A DNA stretch of 64,000 bases from Delta-02 sp964513565. GTDB lineage: Bacteria > Desulfobacterota > Syntrophorhabdia > Syntrophorhabdales > Syntrophorhabdaceae. Below the pieces are notes generated by a model. It ran no database searches, was not told the DNA's origin, and saw nothing but the letters and a program-made list of their open reading frames with translations. A program made the position numbers and the translations under genes. The stretch covers positions 42,738 to 106,737 of the forward strand of contig CAZENE010000005.1 of NCBI GenBank assembly GCA_964513565.1, given 5' to 3'. This document shows positions 8,317-16,161 of the stretch, in pieces (position 1 is the first letter of the stretch; each line of letters opens with the position of its first letter).

Positions 8317-9168
8317 TTACTTCTTTTCTATATCCCTGTGAACGGTTGATACACCGTAACCCATGGCATTCAATTGTTCGCCGAGTTCGCCGGCAATAAA
8401 TACCGAACGGTGTTTTCCGCCCGTGCAGCCAAAACATATGGTCAGATAACTCTTACCTTCTTTCTCGAACAGAGGAATAAGGTACACCAAAAAATCAGTA
8501 AGAAAAAGGAAATATTTCTTGAATAGTTCCTGAGACTTAATGAATTCTATCACCTCCGGGTCGAGGCCCGTTTTCTCGCGCAACTCTTCCACGAAGAAAG
8601 GATTGGGGAGAAATCTCACGTCCAGGACGATATCCGCCTCAAGAGGGAGCCCGAACGCATATCCGAACGACATGAGGTTTATTTTCATTCGCTGTTCATG
8701 GGTCCCGTACTTGTTGAGCACCCACCGGCGCAGTTCATGCGGTGTCAAGTGCGTCGTATCAATAACCTCATCCGCCATATTCCTGAGCCAGGTCATTAAT
8801 TTTCGCTCTTCCGCCAAGGCGTCTTTCACGTTAGAAGAGTCAAAGAGCGGATGCGACCTTCGCGTCTCGCGAAACCGGCGGACAATACTGTCTTCAGTGC
8901 TTTCCAGGAACAATACCTTTGCGTTGAAGTCCCGTTTGGCCCTTTTTATTACGTCCTGACCGGTCTCAAAAAAATCACGGAGGCGCACATCGATCACAAA
9001 GGCGCATCTTTTCACTTTCTCGCCCTCATCCCGGTTAAGTTCCAGAAATTTGAGAAGAAGAACTATCGGAAAATTGTCCACGCAGAAAAAACCGTTATCC
9101 TCGAGCGCCCTTAAAAAGGTTGTTTTACCCGATCCCGAAATGCCGCTCACGATAAGGATGTCTTTCAT
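8317..9168 (-). CDS. rapZ: RapZ/YvcJ-family nucleotide-binding adapter protein
   Basis: This 283-residue P-loop protein has Walker A GISGSGKTT at residues 9-17 and the C-terminal conserved block FGCTGGKHRSVFIAGEL followed by VHRDIEKK. In enterobacteria RapZ is an RNase E adapter that controls GlmZ/GlmS; in Firmicutes YvcJ binds nucleotides and metabolites. The actual target in this organism is unknown. It overlaps hprK by four bases and precedes EIIA, the common PTS-regulatory gene order in Gram-negative bacteria. Confidence 0.93.
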   Translation of the reverse strand: MKDILIVSGISGSGKTTFLRALEDNGFFCVDNFPIVLLLKFLELNRDEGEKVKRCAFVIDVRLRDFFETGQDVIKRAKRDFNAKVLFLESTEDSIVRRFRETRRSHPLFDSSNVKDALAEERKLMTWLRNMADEVIDTTHLTPHELRRWVLNKYGTHEQRMKINLMSFGYAFGLPLEADIVLDVRFLPNPFFVEELREKTGLDPEVIEFIKSQELFKKYFLFLTDFLVYLIPLFEKEGKSYLTICFGCTGGKHRSVFIAGELGEQLNAMGYGVSTVHRDIEKK

Positions 9169-10106
9169 TCGGCCATGTCCTCCCCCATCGATCTCTGCAT
9201 CCTTTTCTCGAGTTCGACAGCGGTGTTTATGCCCTGCCTGCGCAATATAAAATTACGGCAGGCAAGCTCGACGATCGCCGAAACGTTCTTGCCGGAACTT
9301 ATTGGTATCCTGACGAACGGCAGATCAACGCTCAGGACCCGGTACTTATCCTCTTTAAGCCCCACACGTTCGCATTCGACAGAGGTGTCCCAGTCAAAGA
9401 GCTCGATGACGAGGTCTATCTTTTTCTTGTCAATGACCGACGATACGCCGAACAGGTGGCGGATATCCACGATCCCGACGCCCCTGATCTCAAGAAGGCT
9501 CTTTATCATCTCGGGGGCTTCACCGTAAAGATCTATCGCTCCGATCTTTTTAACGTGGACAGCGTCGTCGACCACCAGACGATGGCCCCGCATGATAAGT
9601 TCCAGGGCGTTTTCGCTTTTGCCGATACCAGGTCTTCCCATGATAAGGGCCCCCACGCCCAGGATGTCCATCAGCACTCCATGGACCGTAGTGGAAGGGG
9701 CGAGCTTTTCTTCGAGAAGCTTCGATATCCTTTCTATAAATATGGATGTGACAAGCTTTGTCCTCAGTAACGGTATTCCCTTTTCCTCTGCTGATATAAG
9801 GAAAAATTCGGGCACTTTGAGGTTGCGCGATATGATAAAGCATACGACATTATTACGGCACAATTCCCGTATGATGCGTTTGCTCTCTGTTTCCGTCAGC
9901 GAGCGAAGGTAAGAGATCTCGATATTTCCGAGTATCTGCACCCTGTGCGGATGCAGATAGACCATGTGGCCCGTTATGACAAGGCCCAGTTTTTGTATCC
10001 TTGGATTGTAGATCTTCCGCGAAAGCCCTTTAGTGCCTGCGAGGATCTCAAGCTCTAAGCCATAGAGCTCGTCATCTACAAGCTGCCGAACCTGTATCCC
10101 TTTCAT
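9165..10106 (-). CDS. hprK: HPr kinase/phosphorylase
   Basis: HprK phosphorylates and dephosphorylates HPr on Ser46 according to ATP, Pi and glycolytic metabolites. The 313-residue protein has an N-terminal domain of about 130 residues, a conserved His at 142, and the P-loop GRPGIGKSE at 157-165 followed by HRLVVDDAV. The later signature DIRHLFGVSSV is also seen. With HPr Ser46 intact in the same operon, the serine-phosphorylation switch appears complete. It is separated from ptsN by 56 bases. Confidence 0.96.
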   Translation of the reverse strand: MKGIQVRQLVDDELYGLELEILAGTKGLSRKIYNPRIQKLGLVITGHMVYLHPHRVQILGNIEISYLRSLTETESKRIIRELCRNNVVCFIISRNLKVPEFFLISAEEKGIPLLRTKLVTSIFIERISKLLEEKLAPSTTVHGVLMDILGVGALIMGRPGIGKSENALELIMRGHRLVVDDAVHVKKIGAIDLYGEAPEMIKSLLEIRGVGIVDIRHLFGVSSVIDKKKIDLVIELFDWDTSVECERVGLKEDKYRVLSVDLPFVRIPISSGKNVSAIVELACRNFILRRQGINTAVELEKRMQRSMGEDMAE

Positions 10107-10162
10107 GCATTCTTCCTGCCGGAGGTCAAACCGGCCGCTCTGGGAATCCGAAAAATCGCACG

Positions 10163-10627
10163 TTAGTACTTTTCGTCCTCTTCTATGATGGACTGATAAA
10201 GCAAACGGGCATCATCCGCCAACCCGAGCAGTTTTCTCCTGAACGATGGGTCCCGAAGGATCCTTGATATTCGCGATAATGCCATGAGATGAAGGCTTGC
10301 CGCGTCCTCCGGGGCGAGGACCAGAAAAAACAGATGCACCCGCTCGCCGTCCGCGGCATCAAAATCCAATCCTTTTTTCGACCGCGCAAATACGCACAGG
10401 ATTTGACCCGAGGTACCCAACTTCCCATGCGGGATCGCCACCCCGTCGCCGATGCCGGTCGATCCCAGCGATTCCCGCTCCATTACGACCTTAACCACGG
10501 GATCGATATCCTTGATCAGTCCAGCGTTTTTTAATTGCGATGCAAGGTTCGTAACTATCTCTTTCTTCGTGCTGCCTTCTAAATCGCAAACGACCGTGGA
10601 CTCGCTCAGTATTTCGCCAAGCCTCAA
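10163..10627 (-). CDS. ptsN: Nitrogen-type PTS EIIA (PtsN)
   Basis: This 154-residue EIIA-Ntr domain protein has the phosphorylatable histidine at residue 67 in GDGVAIPHGK. PtsN proteins regulate potassium transport, sigma-54-linked processes and cell-envelope functions and have no transport role. It overlaps hpf by four bases and lies close to rpoN, the gene neighbourhood known from many proteobacteria (rpoN-hpf-ptsN-rapZ). The C-terminus is acidic (EEDEKY) and the family length is normal. Confidence 0.94.
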   Translation of the reverse strand: MRLGEILSESTVVCDLEGSTKKEIVTNLASQLKNAGLIKDIDPVVKVVMERESLGSTGIGDGVAIPHGKLGTSGQILCVFARSKKGLDFDAADGERVHLFFLVLAPEDAASLHLMALSRISRILRDPSFRRKLLGLADDARLLYQSIIEEDEKY

Positions 10628-11148
10628 GATCCCTTCCCTGCAGTCTCGATCAGGCTGAATTTCCCGTCTTTTCTCTTATAAACGATACAGACATTGTCGT
10701 TTTCCGGTTCGCGAAAGACCATGAACATGTCGCCCGATGCCTTGAGCTGCATTACCGCTTCCCCAGGGTCCATGGGTTTTGCCTCGATGGTCCGGGATAC
10801 GATAATGCCTGATTCTTCAGCTGTCGGGGCCACAACGGCGCGTTTGGATTTATTTTCACGATATGCCTTTACTTTGTCGCGGTACTTTGTGAGCCTGCGT
10901 TCGAGTTTATCGAGTATTTTGTCTATAGCCGCATAGATATCATCCATGATCTCATGAGCATTTATCACAACTCCATTTATGGTGAACATGACATCGATGC
11001 GCTGACGATACCTTCTTTCGAGGGAGATCACCACGTGTATATCAAGGGGTGTCTCAACGTATTTCTGGAGCCTCGAAAGCTTCTCTTCCACGTATCGCCT
11101 TATATCTTCACTGGGATCGACGTGCCTGAAGCTTGTTGTGATATCCAT
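10624..11148 (-). CDS. hpf: Ribosome hibernation promoting factor, long form
   Basis: Hpf binds the 30S decoding region and dimerises ribosomes in stationary phase. I start it at MDITTSFRHVDPSED (11148) because a GGAGG lies five bases upstream; this gives 174 residues. The N-terminal about 100 residues are the S30AE/HPF domain (ending KYRDKVKAYRENKSKRA) and the C-terminal about 55 residues (MDPGEAVMQLKASGDMFMVF) are the dimerisation domain that defines the long form. A strong sigma-70-like promoter and a leader hairpin lie immediately upstream, separating it from rpoN. Confidence 0.93.
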   Translation of the reverse strand: MDITTSFRHVDPSEDIRRYVEEKLSRLQKYVETPLDIHVVISLERRYRQRIDVMFTINGVVINAHEIMDDIYAAIDKILDKLERRLTKYRDKVKAYRENKSKRAVVAPTAEESGIIVSRTIEAKPMDPGEAVMQLKASGDMFMVFREPENDNVCIVYKRKDGKFSLIETAGKGS

Positions 11149-11161
11149 ATTGCCTCCGTTA

Positions 11162-11191
11162 TAAAAAATAAGGTTGGCATGCACCAACCTT
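11162..11191 (-). promoter_or_regulatory. Leader hairpin with T-tract ahead of hpf (terminator-like)
   Basis: On the minus strand AAGGTTGG-TGCATG-CCAACCTT is a perfect 8-bp stem with a 6-base loop followed by ATTTTTTA. It starts about seven bases after the -10 box, so it would sit at the extreme 5' end of the hpf mRNA. It could end transcription arriving from rpoN, act as an attenuator, or stabilise the 5' end. Confidence 0.6.
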
Positions 11192-11198
11192 CGAGCAT

Positions 11199-11227
11199 AT
11201 TATTACAGATCTGCCGTGTCATGTCAA
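11199..11227 (-). promoter_or_regulatory. Sigma-70-like promoter of the hpf-ptsN-hprK-rapZ-PTS operon
   Basis: On the minus strand a perfect TTGACA (11222-11227), a 17-base spacer and AATAAT (11199-11204, five of six matches to TATAAT) lie in the 157-base gap between rpoN and hpf. Confidence 0.7.
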
Positions 11228-11305
11228 TCCAATTCCCCGAAAATATTACGTAATTCTCAAAACACCTTAAAATGCGACCAGGCATTTCTATCACGATTTA
11301 TCACT

Positions 11306-12670
11306 TTAGTCGACCACCATCCTTTCACGTGACGATCGTATATTAAGGATCTCCCTATACTTGGCTACCGTGCGTCTCGCAATGTTTATATCATGCCGGG
11401 ATTTAAGGATATGGGCTATCTCATCATCCGTCATGGGTTTTTTCTTGTCTTCTTTTTTGACAAGCTCAACGATAAGGTCCATGACCACATTAGTCGAGAG
11501 GGAATCGCCGTCTCCCGTATTGATGCTCGTGGGGAAGAAAAATTTCATTTCATATACGCCATGGGGGGTGCTCATGTACTTGCTTGTTGTTATTCTGCTT
11601 ACGGTAGATTCATGCACGCCTACGTCCTGGGCGACGTCCTTTAATATGAGCGGCCTCAATGAACGCAGGCCTTTGTCGAAAAATTCGCGCTGGAAATTAA
11701 CGATACTCTGCGCAACCAGAAAAAGCGTCCTCTGGCGCTGTTGGATGCTCTTGATGAACCATTCGGCCTGCTTCATCTTGTTCTTGATATATCGCTTCGT
11801 TTCACCGCTCACCTTCCGGTCCGTGGCAAGCCCCAGGTAATACCTGCTCATCCTGAGCTCCGGTACATCGTCATTATTGAGCATGATATCATAACCTTCC
11901 TCACCTTTGGCCACATACACATCGGGAACGATATACGAAACGAACTCATCACTGAAGTTCCTTCCGGGCTTGGGATCGAAGGACTTAATCCTTTCAAACA
12001 CCTCTTTTATTTTTTCAATAGGAAACCCCGTGACCTTTGCGATCCTCTGCAGGTTATTGTGTTGAAAAGAATCGAAATGGCTCGAAACGACCGCGTAAAA
12101 GACGGGGTCCTTTTGCCCGGATAGCTCGTATTGGATCAGTATGCACTCCTTCAAGTCCCGTGCGCCTACACCGGCGGGATCGAGTTTCTGTACCTTTTTT
12201 AAAACAGGCTCCAGAACCTCAACCGAAAACCCGGAGTCTCGTGCGATCTCTTCGAGACTATAGATGAGATAACCGTTATCGTCGATGTTTCCTATTATCC
12301 ATTCTGCAATAATGCGTTCACCGGGATCAAAATCAGACAGGCCGATCTGCCATCTCAGGTGGTCCCTGAGATTGTAGGTCTTTCTGACCATGTTCTCATA
12401 ATCGGGCGCTTCTTTGTCTTCTCCGGGGAAATAATCCTCAGACGGAGAATACCTCTCCAGCAATTCCTGCATTTCTTTCTTGTCATCCTGGCTTTCTTCC
12501 GGTTCGGCCCGGACCTCCTCGTCGCTGATCTCCAGGATGGGATTCTCTTTCATTTCCAGCTCGATCGCCTCGACAAGCTCTAGCTTCGATAACTGGAGGA
12601 GCTTTATGGCCTGCTGAAGCTGCTGGGTCAGCACAGGCGAAAGTTTTTGTGTCTGTTTAAGTTCCAACAT
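11306..12670 (-). CDS. rpoN: RNA polymerase sigma-54 factor
   Basis: This 454-residue protein has the Gln/Leu-rich region I (QLQQAIKLLQLSKLELVEAI), an acidic region II (EEVRAEPEESQDDKKE), the core-binding and HTH regions, and the RpoN box ARRTVAKYRE at 431-440 that contacts the -24 promoter element. It directs enhancer-dependent transcription. It overlaps lptB by 14 bases, the order known from E. coli and many others (lptA-lptB-rpoN-hpf-ptsN). Confidence 0.97.
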   Translation of the reverse strand: MLELKQTQKLSPVLTQQLQQAIKLLQLSKLELVEAIELEMKENPILEISDEEVRAEPEESQDDKKEMQELLERYSPSEDYFPGEDKEAPDYENMVRKTYNLRDHLRWQIGLSDFDPGERIIAEWIIGNIDDNGYLIYSLEEIARDSGFSVEVLEPVLKKVQKLDPAGVGARDLKECILIQYELSGQKDPVFYAVVSSHFDSFQHNNLQRIAKVTGFPIEKIKEVFERIKSFDPKPGRNFSDEFVSYIVPDVYVAKGEEGYDIMLNNDDVPELRMSRYYLGLATDRKVSGETKRYIKNKMKQAEWFIKSIQQRQRTLFLVAQSIVNFQREFFDKGLRSLRPLILKDVAQDVGVHESTVSRITTSKYMSTPHGVYEMKFFFPTSINTGDGDSLSTNVVMDLIVELVKKEDKKKPMTDDEIAHILKSRHDINIARRTVAKYREILNIRSSRERMVVD

Positions 12671-13397
12671 CTATGTTAAATTCCTCGCCAAGATATACTT
12701 CGCGCACAATCCTGTCCTGGGCCACACTTTCCGGCGTGCCCTCAAGAAGTACTTTTCCTGCGTTCACAACATAAGCCCTGTCACATATGGGCAAAGATTC
12801 TCTGACATTATGATCAGACAACAATATTCCGATCCCGCGCTCTTTAAGGCCGTAAATAATTTTCTTCAGGTCGGAAACAGATATCGGGTCTATGCCCGAA
12901 AATGGTTCGTCAAGAAGCATAAAGCGCGGTGAAGTCATCAGGGCGCGCGCTATTTCAAGCCGTCTGCGTTCCCCCCCTGAAAGTGAGTCCGCGCTGTTCT
13001 GGGCAAGATGGTCCAGTTTGAAAGACTCCAATATATCGATCACCCGGTGGTTTATCAGGTCTGAATCGATCCCGAGAAACTCAAGAATGGCCTTGAGATT
13101 ATCGGATACGGTCATTTTCTTGAATACAGACGGCTCCTGGGGAAGGTAGGTGATCCCCTTGCGTGCCCGCATGAACATGGGCAGATCCGTAATATCCTCG
13201 CCATCGAGCAGGATCTTTCCGCCATTTGGCTTAATAAAGCCGATGATCATGTAAAACGACGTGGTTTTCCCGGCTCCATTAGGACCGAACAGGCCCACTA
13301 TCTCGCCCTGCTCCATGTACATATTGATGCCATCTACTACCTTTCTGGCATTATATGTTTTCAAGAGGCCCGTTGCAGCCAGTGTTGCTTTCGTCAA
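12657..13397 (-). CDS. lptB: LPS export ABC transporter ATPase LptB
   Basis: This 246-residue cytoplasmic ATPase has Walker A GPNGAGKT (38-45), the ABC signature LSGGERRRLEIARALM and Walker B RFMLLDEPFSGIDP, with a normal LptB C-terminus (VREVYLGEEFNI). It powers LptFG extraction of LPS from the inner membrane; lptF and lptG are not in the window. It overlaps the lptCA fusion by four bases and rpoN by 14. Confidence 0.96.
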   Translation of the reverse strand: MTKATLAATGLLKTYNARKVVDGINMYMEQGEIVGLFGPNGAGKTTSFYMIIGFIKPNGGKILLDGEDITDLPMFMRARKGITYLPQEPSVFKKMTVSDNLKAILEFLGIDSDLINHRVIDILESFKLDHLAQNSADSLSGGERRRLEIARALMTSPRFMLLDEPFSGIDPISVSDLKKIIYGLKERGIGILLSDHNVRESLPICDRAYVVNAGKVLLEGTPESVAQDRIVREVYLGEEFNIDVGT

Positions 13398-14317
13398 TTC
13401 TGTTTTCCCTTTTCCACGCGTATTTTGGGTTGTTCAACAAACAATTTGCCATCGTTCGTCGTGTATGTCACACTTACGCCCTTCATTTCCATATTGTCCT
13501 TGATAACCCTTGGGGATTGGGTGAACACTATTCTGCCTTCCTTAAAATGATATACTGCCTTTTCACTTTTAGCAACCGTACCTTTTGTTGCAACTCGAAC
13601 GTTGCCATCGGCCTCGATACGGTCCACCTCGTTATCAATGCTGTATATATGGACAATATCGCACACAAGGTGCAGGTCCTTACCTGTCATCATAACCTTT
13701 CCCTCAAGGACATACGTGCTCACTTGGAAATAATAGAGCAGGCTGTCCGATTGAAAATTATATCTCCCCTTGTCGGTGGTGATTGTCCCGGCCACGTCAG
13801 AAAGGATCTTCAGGGTCTCCTCATTTGTATTGGCGAGAAGGCCCACCCCTTTCATGTCGATCTTTTCTCCCCTGATATCCACGACATCTTTCGTGGTTGT
13901 CACGCCCTGCTTAAAATCAAAGTCCATGTGCGGGCTCTTCAGCGCATACTCGCCTTTATAAAAAACCTCAACATTTTCGACATGGCCGGATTCTTTATCT
14001 GTATCCATGGAGCCCTTTGTTCCCGTGAATTCGATCGAGACATCAGGCTTTGGCTTGTAGAGGCCCTTGAGGTTCTCAAGCTCGATAAGCGGTTTATCCA
14101 GGTATTTCCGGGCAATTTTCGCCGTTAACTCCCAGTCGACAACACCACGCTTCTCGCCCGTATACTTGACATCTTTAAAGACTATTGCCGTCTTGGTGTC
14201 CTTTGCAACGGGAACGGCCTGTTTTTCCGGCCTGCTGAGAAAAAAATAGAAAGCCACTATCAGGCTCGCCAGGATAAACCCGAAAGAAAAATAAATAATG
14301 ATCTTCCTATTAAACAT
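13394..14317 (-). CDS. LptC-LptA fusion: membrane-anchored periplasmic LPS bridge protein
   Basis: This protein of about 307 residues begins with a membrane anchor (residues 5-25, IIIYFSFGFILASLIVAFYF) followed by an LptC-type beta domain (FKDVKYTGEKRGVVDWELTA to about residue 180) and a second half with the OstA/LptA pattern (DSLLYYFQVSTYVLEGKVMM, DRIEADGNVRVATKG, KAVYHFKEGRIVFTQSPRV). LptC and LptA are normally separate proteins of about 190 and 160-185 residues. Here one chain covers both and no separate lptA is adjacent. I start at the ATG at 14317 rather than an upstream TTG. It would join LptB2FG to the outer-membrane LptD. Confidence 0.8.
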   Translation of the reverse strand: MFNRKIIIYFSFGFILASLIVAFYFFLSRPEKQAVPVAKDTKTAIVFKDVKYTGEKRGVVDWELTAKIARKYLDKPLIELENLKGLYKPKPDVSIEFTGTKGSMDTDKESGHVENVEVFYKGEYALKSPHMDFDFKQGVTTTKDVVDIRGEKIDMKGVGLLANTNEETLKILSDVAGTITTDKGRYNFQSDSLLYYFQVSTYVLEGKVMMTGKDLHLVCDIVHIYSIDNEVDRIEADGNVRVATKGTVAKSEKAVYHFKEGRIVFTQSPRVIKDNMEMKGVSVTYTTNDGKLFVEQPKIRVEKGKQN

Positions 14318-14334
14318 AATGATCCCGGGCAATG

Positions 14335-14361
14335 CGCGATAGGTGGCAAGCGATAGGGAAA
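14335..14361. repeat. Short 14-bp-period repeat between kdsD and lptCA
   Basis: CGATAGG occurs at 14337-14343 and again at 14351-14357, separated by TGGCAAG, in the 69-base gap after the kdsD stop. It resembles the heptad-spaced repeats near other gene ends in the window but does not share their AC rule. Confidence 0.35.
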
Positions 14362-14386
14362 TCGATCATATTGCCTGTCGCCTCTA

Positions 14387-15352
14387 TCATACCACCTTCG
14401 CCTTCAAAAGGTCGTGAATGTGCACGATGCCTACCGGCCGTGTTTTTTGCTCATCGATCACAAAAAGAGATGTGATCGAAAATTCTTCCATTTGTTTCAG
14501 GGCATATGCCGCAAGGGCATCCTTGTGAATCACCTTTGGTTTGACCGTCATAACGTCACTCGCTTTTTTCGCCAGAAAAGAATCATCGTACCGCTCGATG
14601 GCCCTGCGCAGGTCACCGTCCGTGATAATGCCCGCAAGGTCCCCCGCCTCGTCGTACACGGCGGTCACACCCAGCCTTTTTGATGTTATTTCCAGGATGG
14701 CGTCCTTCATTGACGTATTTATGGAGACTCCGGGAACAGCGTCGCCCGTCTGCATGATGTCCTCGACCCGCAAAAATAATCTTCTTCCCAGTGTGCCCCC
14801 CGGGTGGAGCAGGGCGAAATCCTCGATATTAAAGGCGCGTTTCTCCATGACGGAAAGTGCAAGCGCGTCTCCCAGTGCAAGGGTGGCGGTGGTGCTTGAT
14901 GTCGGGACAGTATTGTACGGACATGCCTCGTCCACCTCGACTGTTAGAGCGACATTTCCGAGGCGTGCAATTGTCGATCCGCCATTTCCCGTTATCGTTA
15001 TAACAGGAATACCAAGCCGTTTTATCCAGGGTATTATCTTGAGTATTTCTTCGGTCTCTCCGCTATTGCTCACGATAATGAGTACATCGTTGCGCTGGAG
15101 CATACCGAGGTCGCCATGAAGAGAATCTGCGGGATGTACAAATAATGCAGGCGTACCCGTGCTTGACAGGGTGGATGCGATCTTCTTGCAGACGAGCCCC
15201 GATTTTCCCATTCCGGTCAGGACAACCCGCCCCGTGCACCGATGCATGATCCCGGCTGCCTCATCAAAGGAATCATCGAGGTTCTCCATAACACGCAGCA
15301 GCGCTTCGGCCTCTTTTCTTATGACTTCCTTGCCGGTTTTCAGGCTATCCAA
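14387..15352 (-). CDS. kdsD: Arabinose-5-phosphate isomerase (KpsF/GutQ family)
   Basis: KdsD interconverts ribulose-5-phosphate and arabinose-5-phosphate, the first step of Kdo synthesis. The 321-residue protein has an N-terminal SIS domain (VVLTGMGKSGLVCKKIASTL, VSNSGETEEILKIIPWIK) and two C-terminal CBS domains from about residue 205 to the end. It overlaps kdsA by 13 bases, so the two Kdo precursor steps are coupled, and the downstream neighbours are LPS export genes. Confidence 0.95.
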   Translation of the reverse strand: MDSLKTGKEVIRKEAEALLRVMENLDDSFDEAAGIMHRCTGRVVLTGMGKSGLVCKKIASTLSSTGTPALFVHPADSLHGDLGMLQRNDVLIIVSNSGETEEILKIIPWIKRLGIPVITITGNGGSTIARLGNVALTVEVDEACPYNTVPTSSTTATLALGDALALSVMEKRAFNIEDFALLHPGGTLGRRLFLRVEDIMQTGDAVPGVSINTSMKDAILEITSKRLGVTAVYDEAGDLAGIITDGDLRRAIERYDDSFLAKKASDVMTVKPKVIHKDALAAYALKQMEEFSITSLFVIDEQKTRPVGIVHIHDLLKAKVV

Positions 15353-16161
15353 AGCACCTCCTCGATCTTTTTAAGGACCACAAGTGTCTTTTCGAGTTCG
15401 TGTAAAGGCAATGAATTTTCGCCGTCGCACCGCGCATTTTTCGGGTCCGGGTGGATTTCCATAAATATCCCGTCGATCCCGACCGCTACGGCGGCTCGAG
15501 CGAGAGGCACAATGAAACGCGCCTCTCCCCCGGAATGATCGGTCATCGCGGAGGGCTGCTGAACGCTGTGCGTCGCATCAAAGATGACGGGATACCCGAA
15601 ATCCCGCATAATCGGGATAGCCCGGAAATCATTGACGAGCGTATTGTATCCGAATGAAGTGCCCCGCTCCGTAATAATTATGTTTGTATTTCCCGTTGAT
15701 TCCACCTTTCGGATGGCATGCACGATGTCGCGGGGAGAAATGAACTGACCCTTTTTTATGTTGATGGCCCTGCCCGTCTCACCGCAGGCGGTCAGGATAT
15801 CGGTTTGCCTGGACAGAAGCGCCGGCACCTGGAGAACATCCACTACCTCGGCTGCGATGCGTGCCTCTCCGGCGGAATGCACATCCGTAAGAACGGGTAT
15901 TCCCACTTCATTCTTTACTTCGTTCAGGACCTCGAGGCCTTTTTCGATCCCGGGGCCCCTGAAACCCGATATCGACGTCCTGTTCGCCTTGTCATAGGAT
16001 GATTTGAAAATGAAGGGGACATTGAGCCGAGAGGTTATTTCCGCGATGCTCCATGCGGTCTTGAGGACAAGGTCGCGGCTTTCGATAACACAGGGACCGC
16101 CTATCAGGACAAAAGGTGTTCTGCCGACCGTTACACTGCCGACCGTTACTTCTTTTTGCAT
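15340..16161 (-). CDS. kdsA: 3-deoxy-D-manno-octulosonate 8-phosphate synthase
   Basis: KdsA condenses arabinose-5-phosphate with PEP to Kdo-8-phosphate. The protein from the ATG at 16161 is 273 residues. It contains GGPCVIESRDLVLKTA, FKSSYDKANRTSISGFRGPG and FDATHSVQQPSA, all typical of the family. The start is supported by GGAGAAG eight bases upstream, inside the pyrG 3' end; the two genes overlap by 16 bases. A longer in-frame extension upstream is not expected for KdsA. Confidence 0.97.
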   Translation of the reverse strand: MQKEVTVGSVTVGRTPFVLIGGPCVIESRDLVLKTAWSIAEITSRLNVPFIFKSSYDKANRTSISGFRGPGIEKGLEVLNEVKNEVGIPVLTDVHSAGEARIAAEVVDVLQVPALLSRQTDILTACGETGRAINIKKGQFISPRDIVHAIRKVESTGNTNIIITERGTSFGYNTLVNDFRAIPIMRDFGYPVIFDATHSVQQPSAMTDHSGGEARFIVPLARAAVAVGIDGIFMEIHPDPKNARCDGENSLPLHELEKTLVVLKKIEEVLWIA

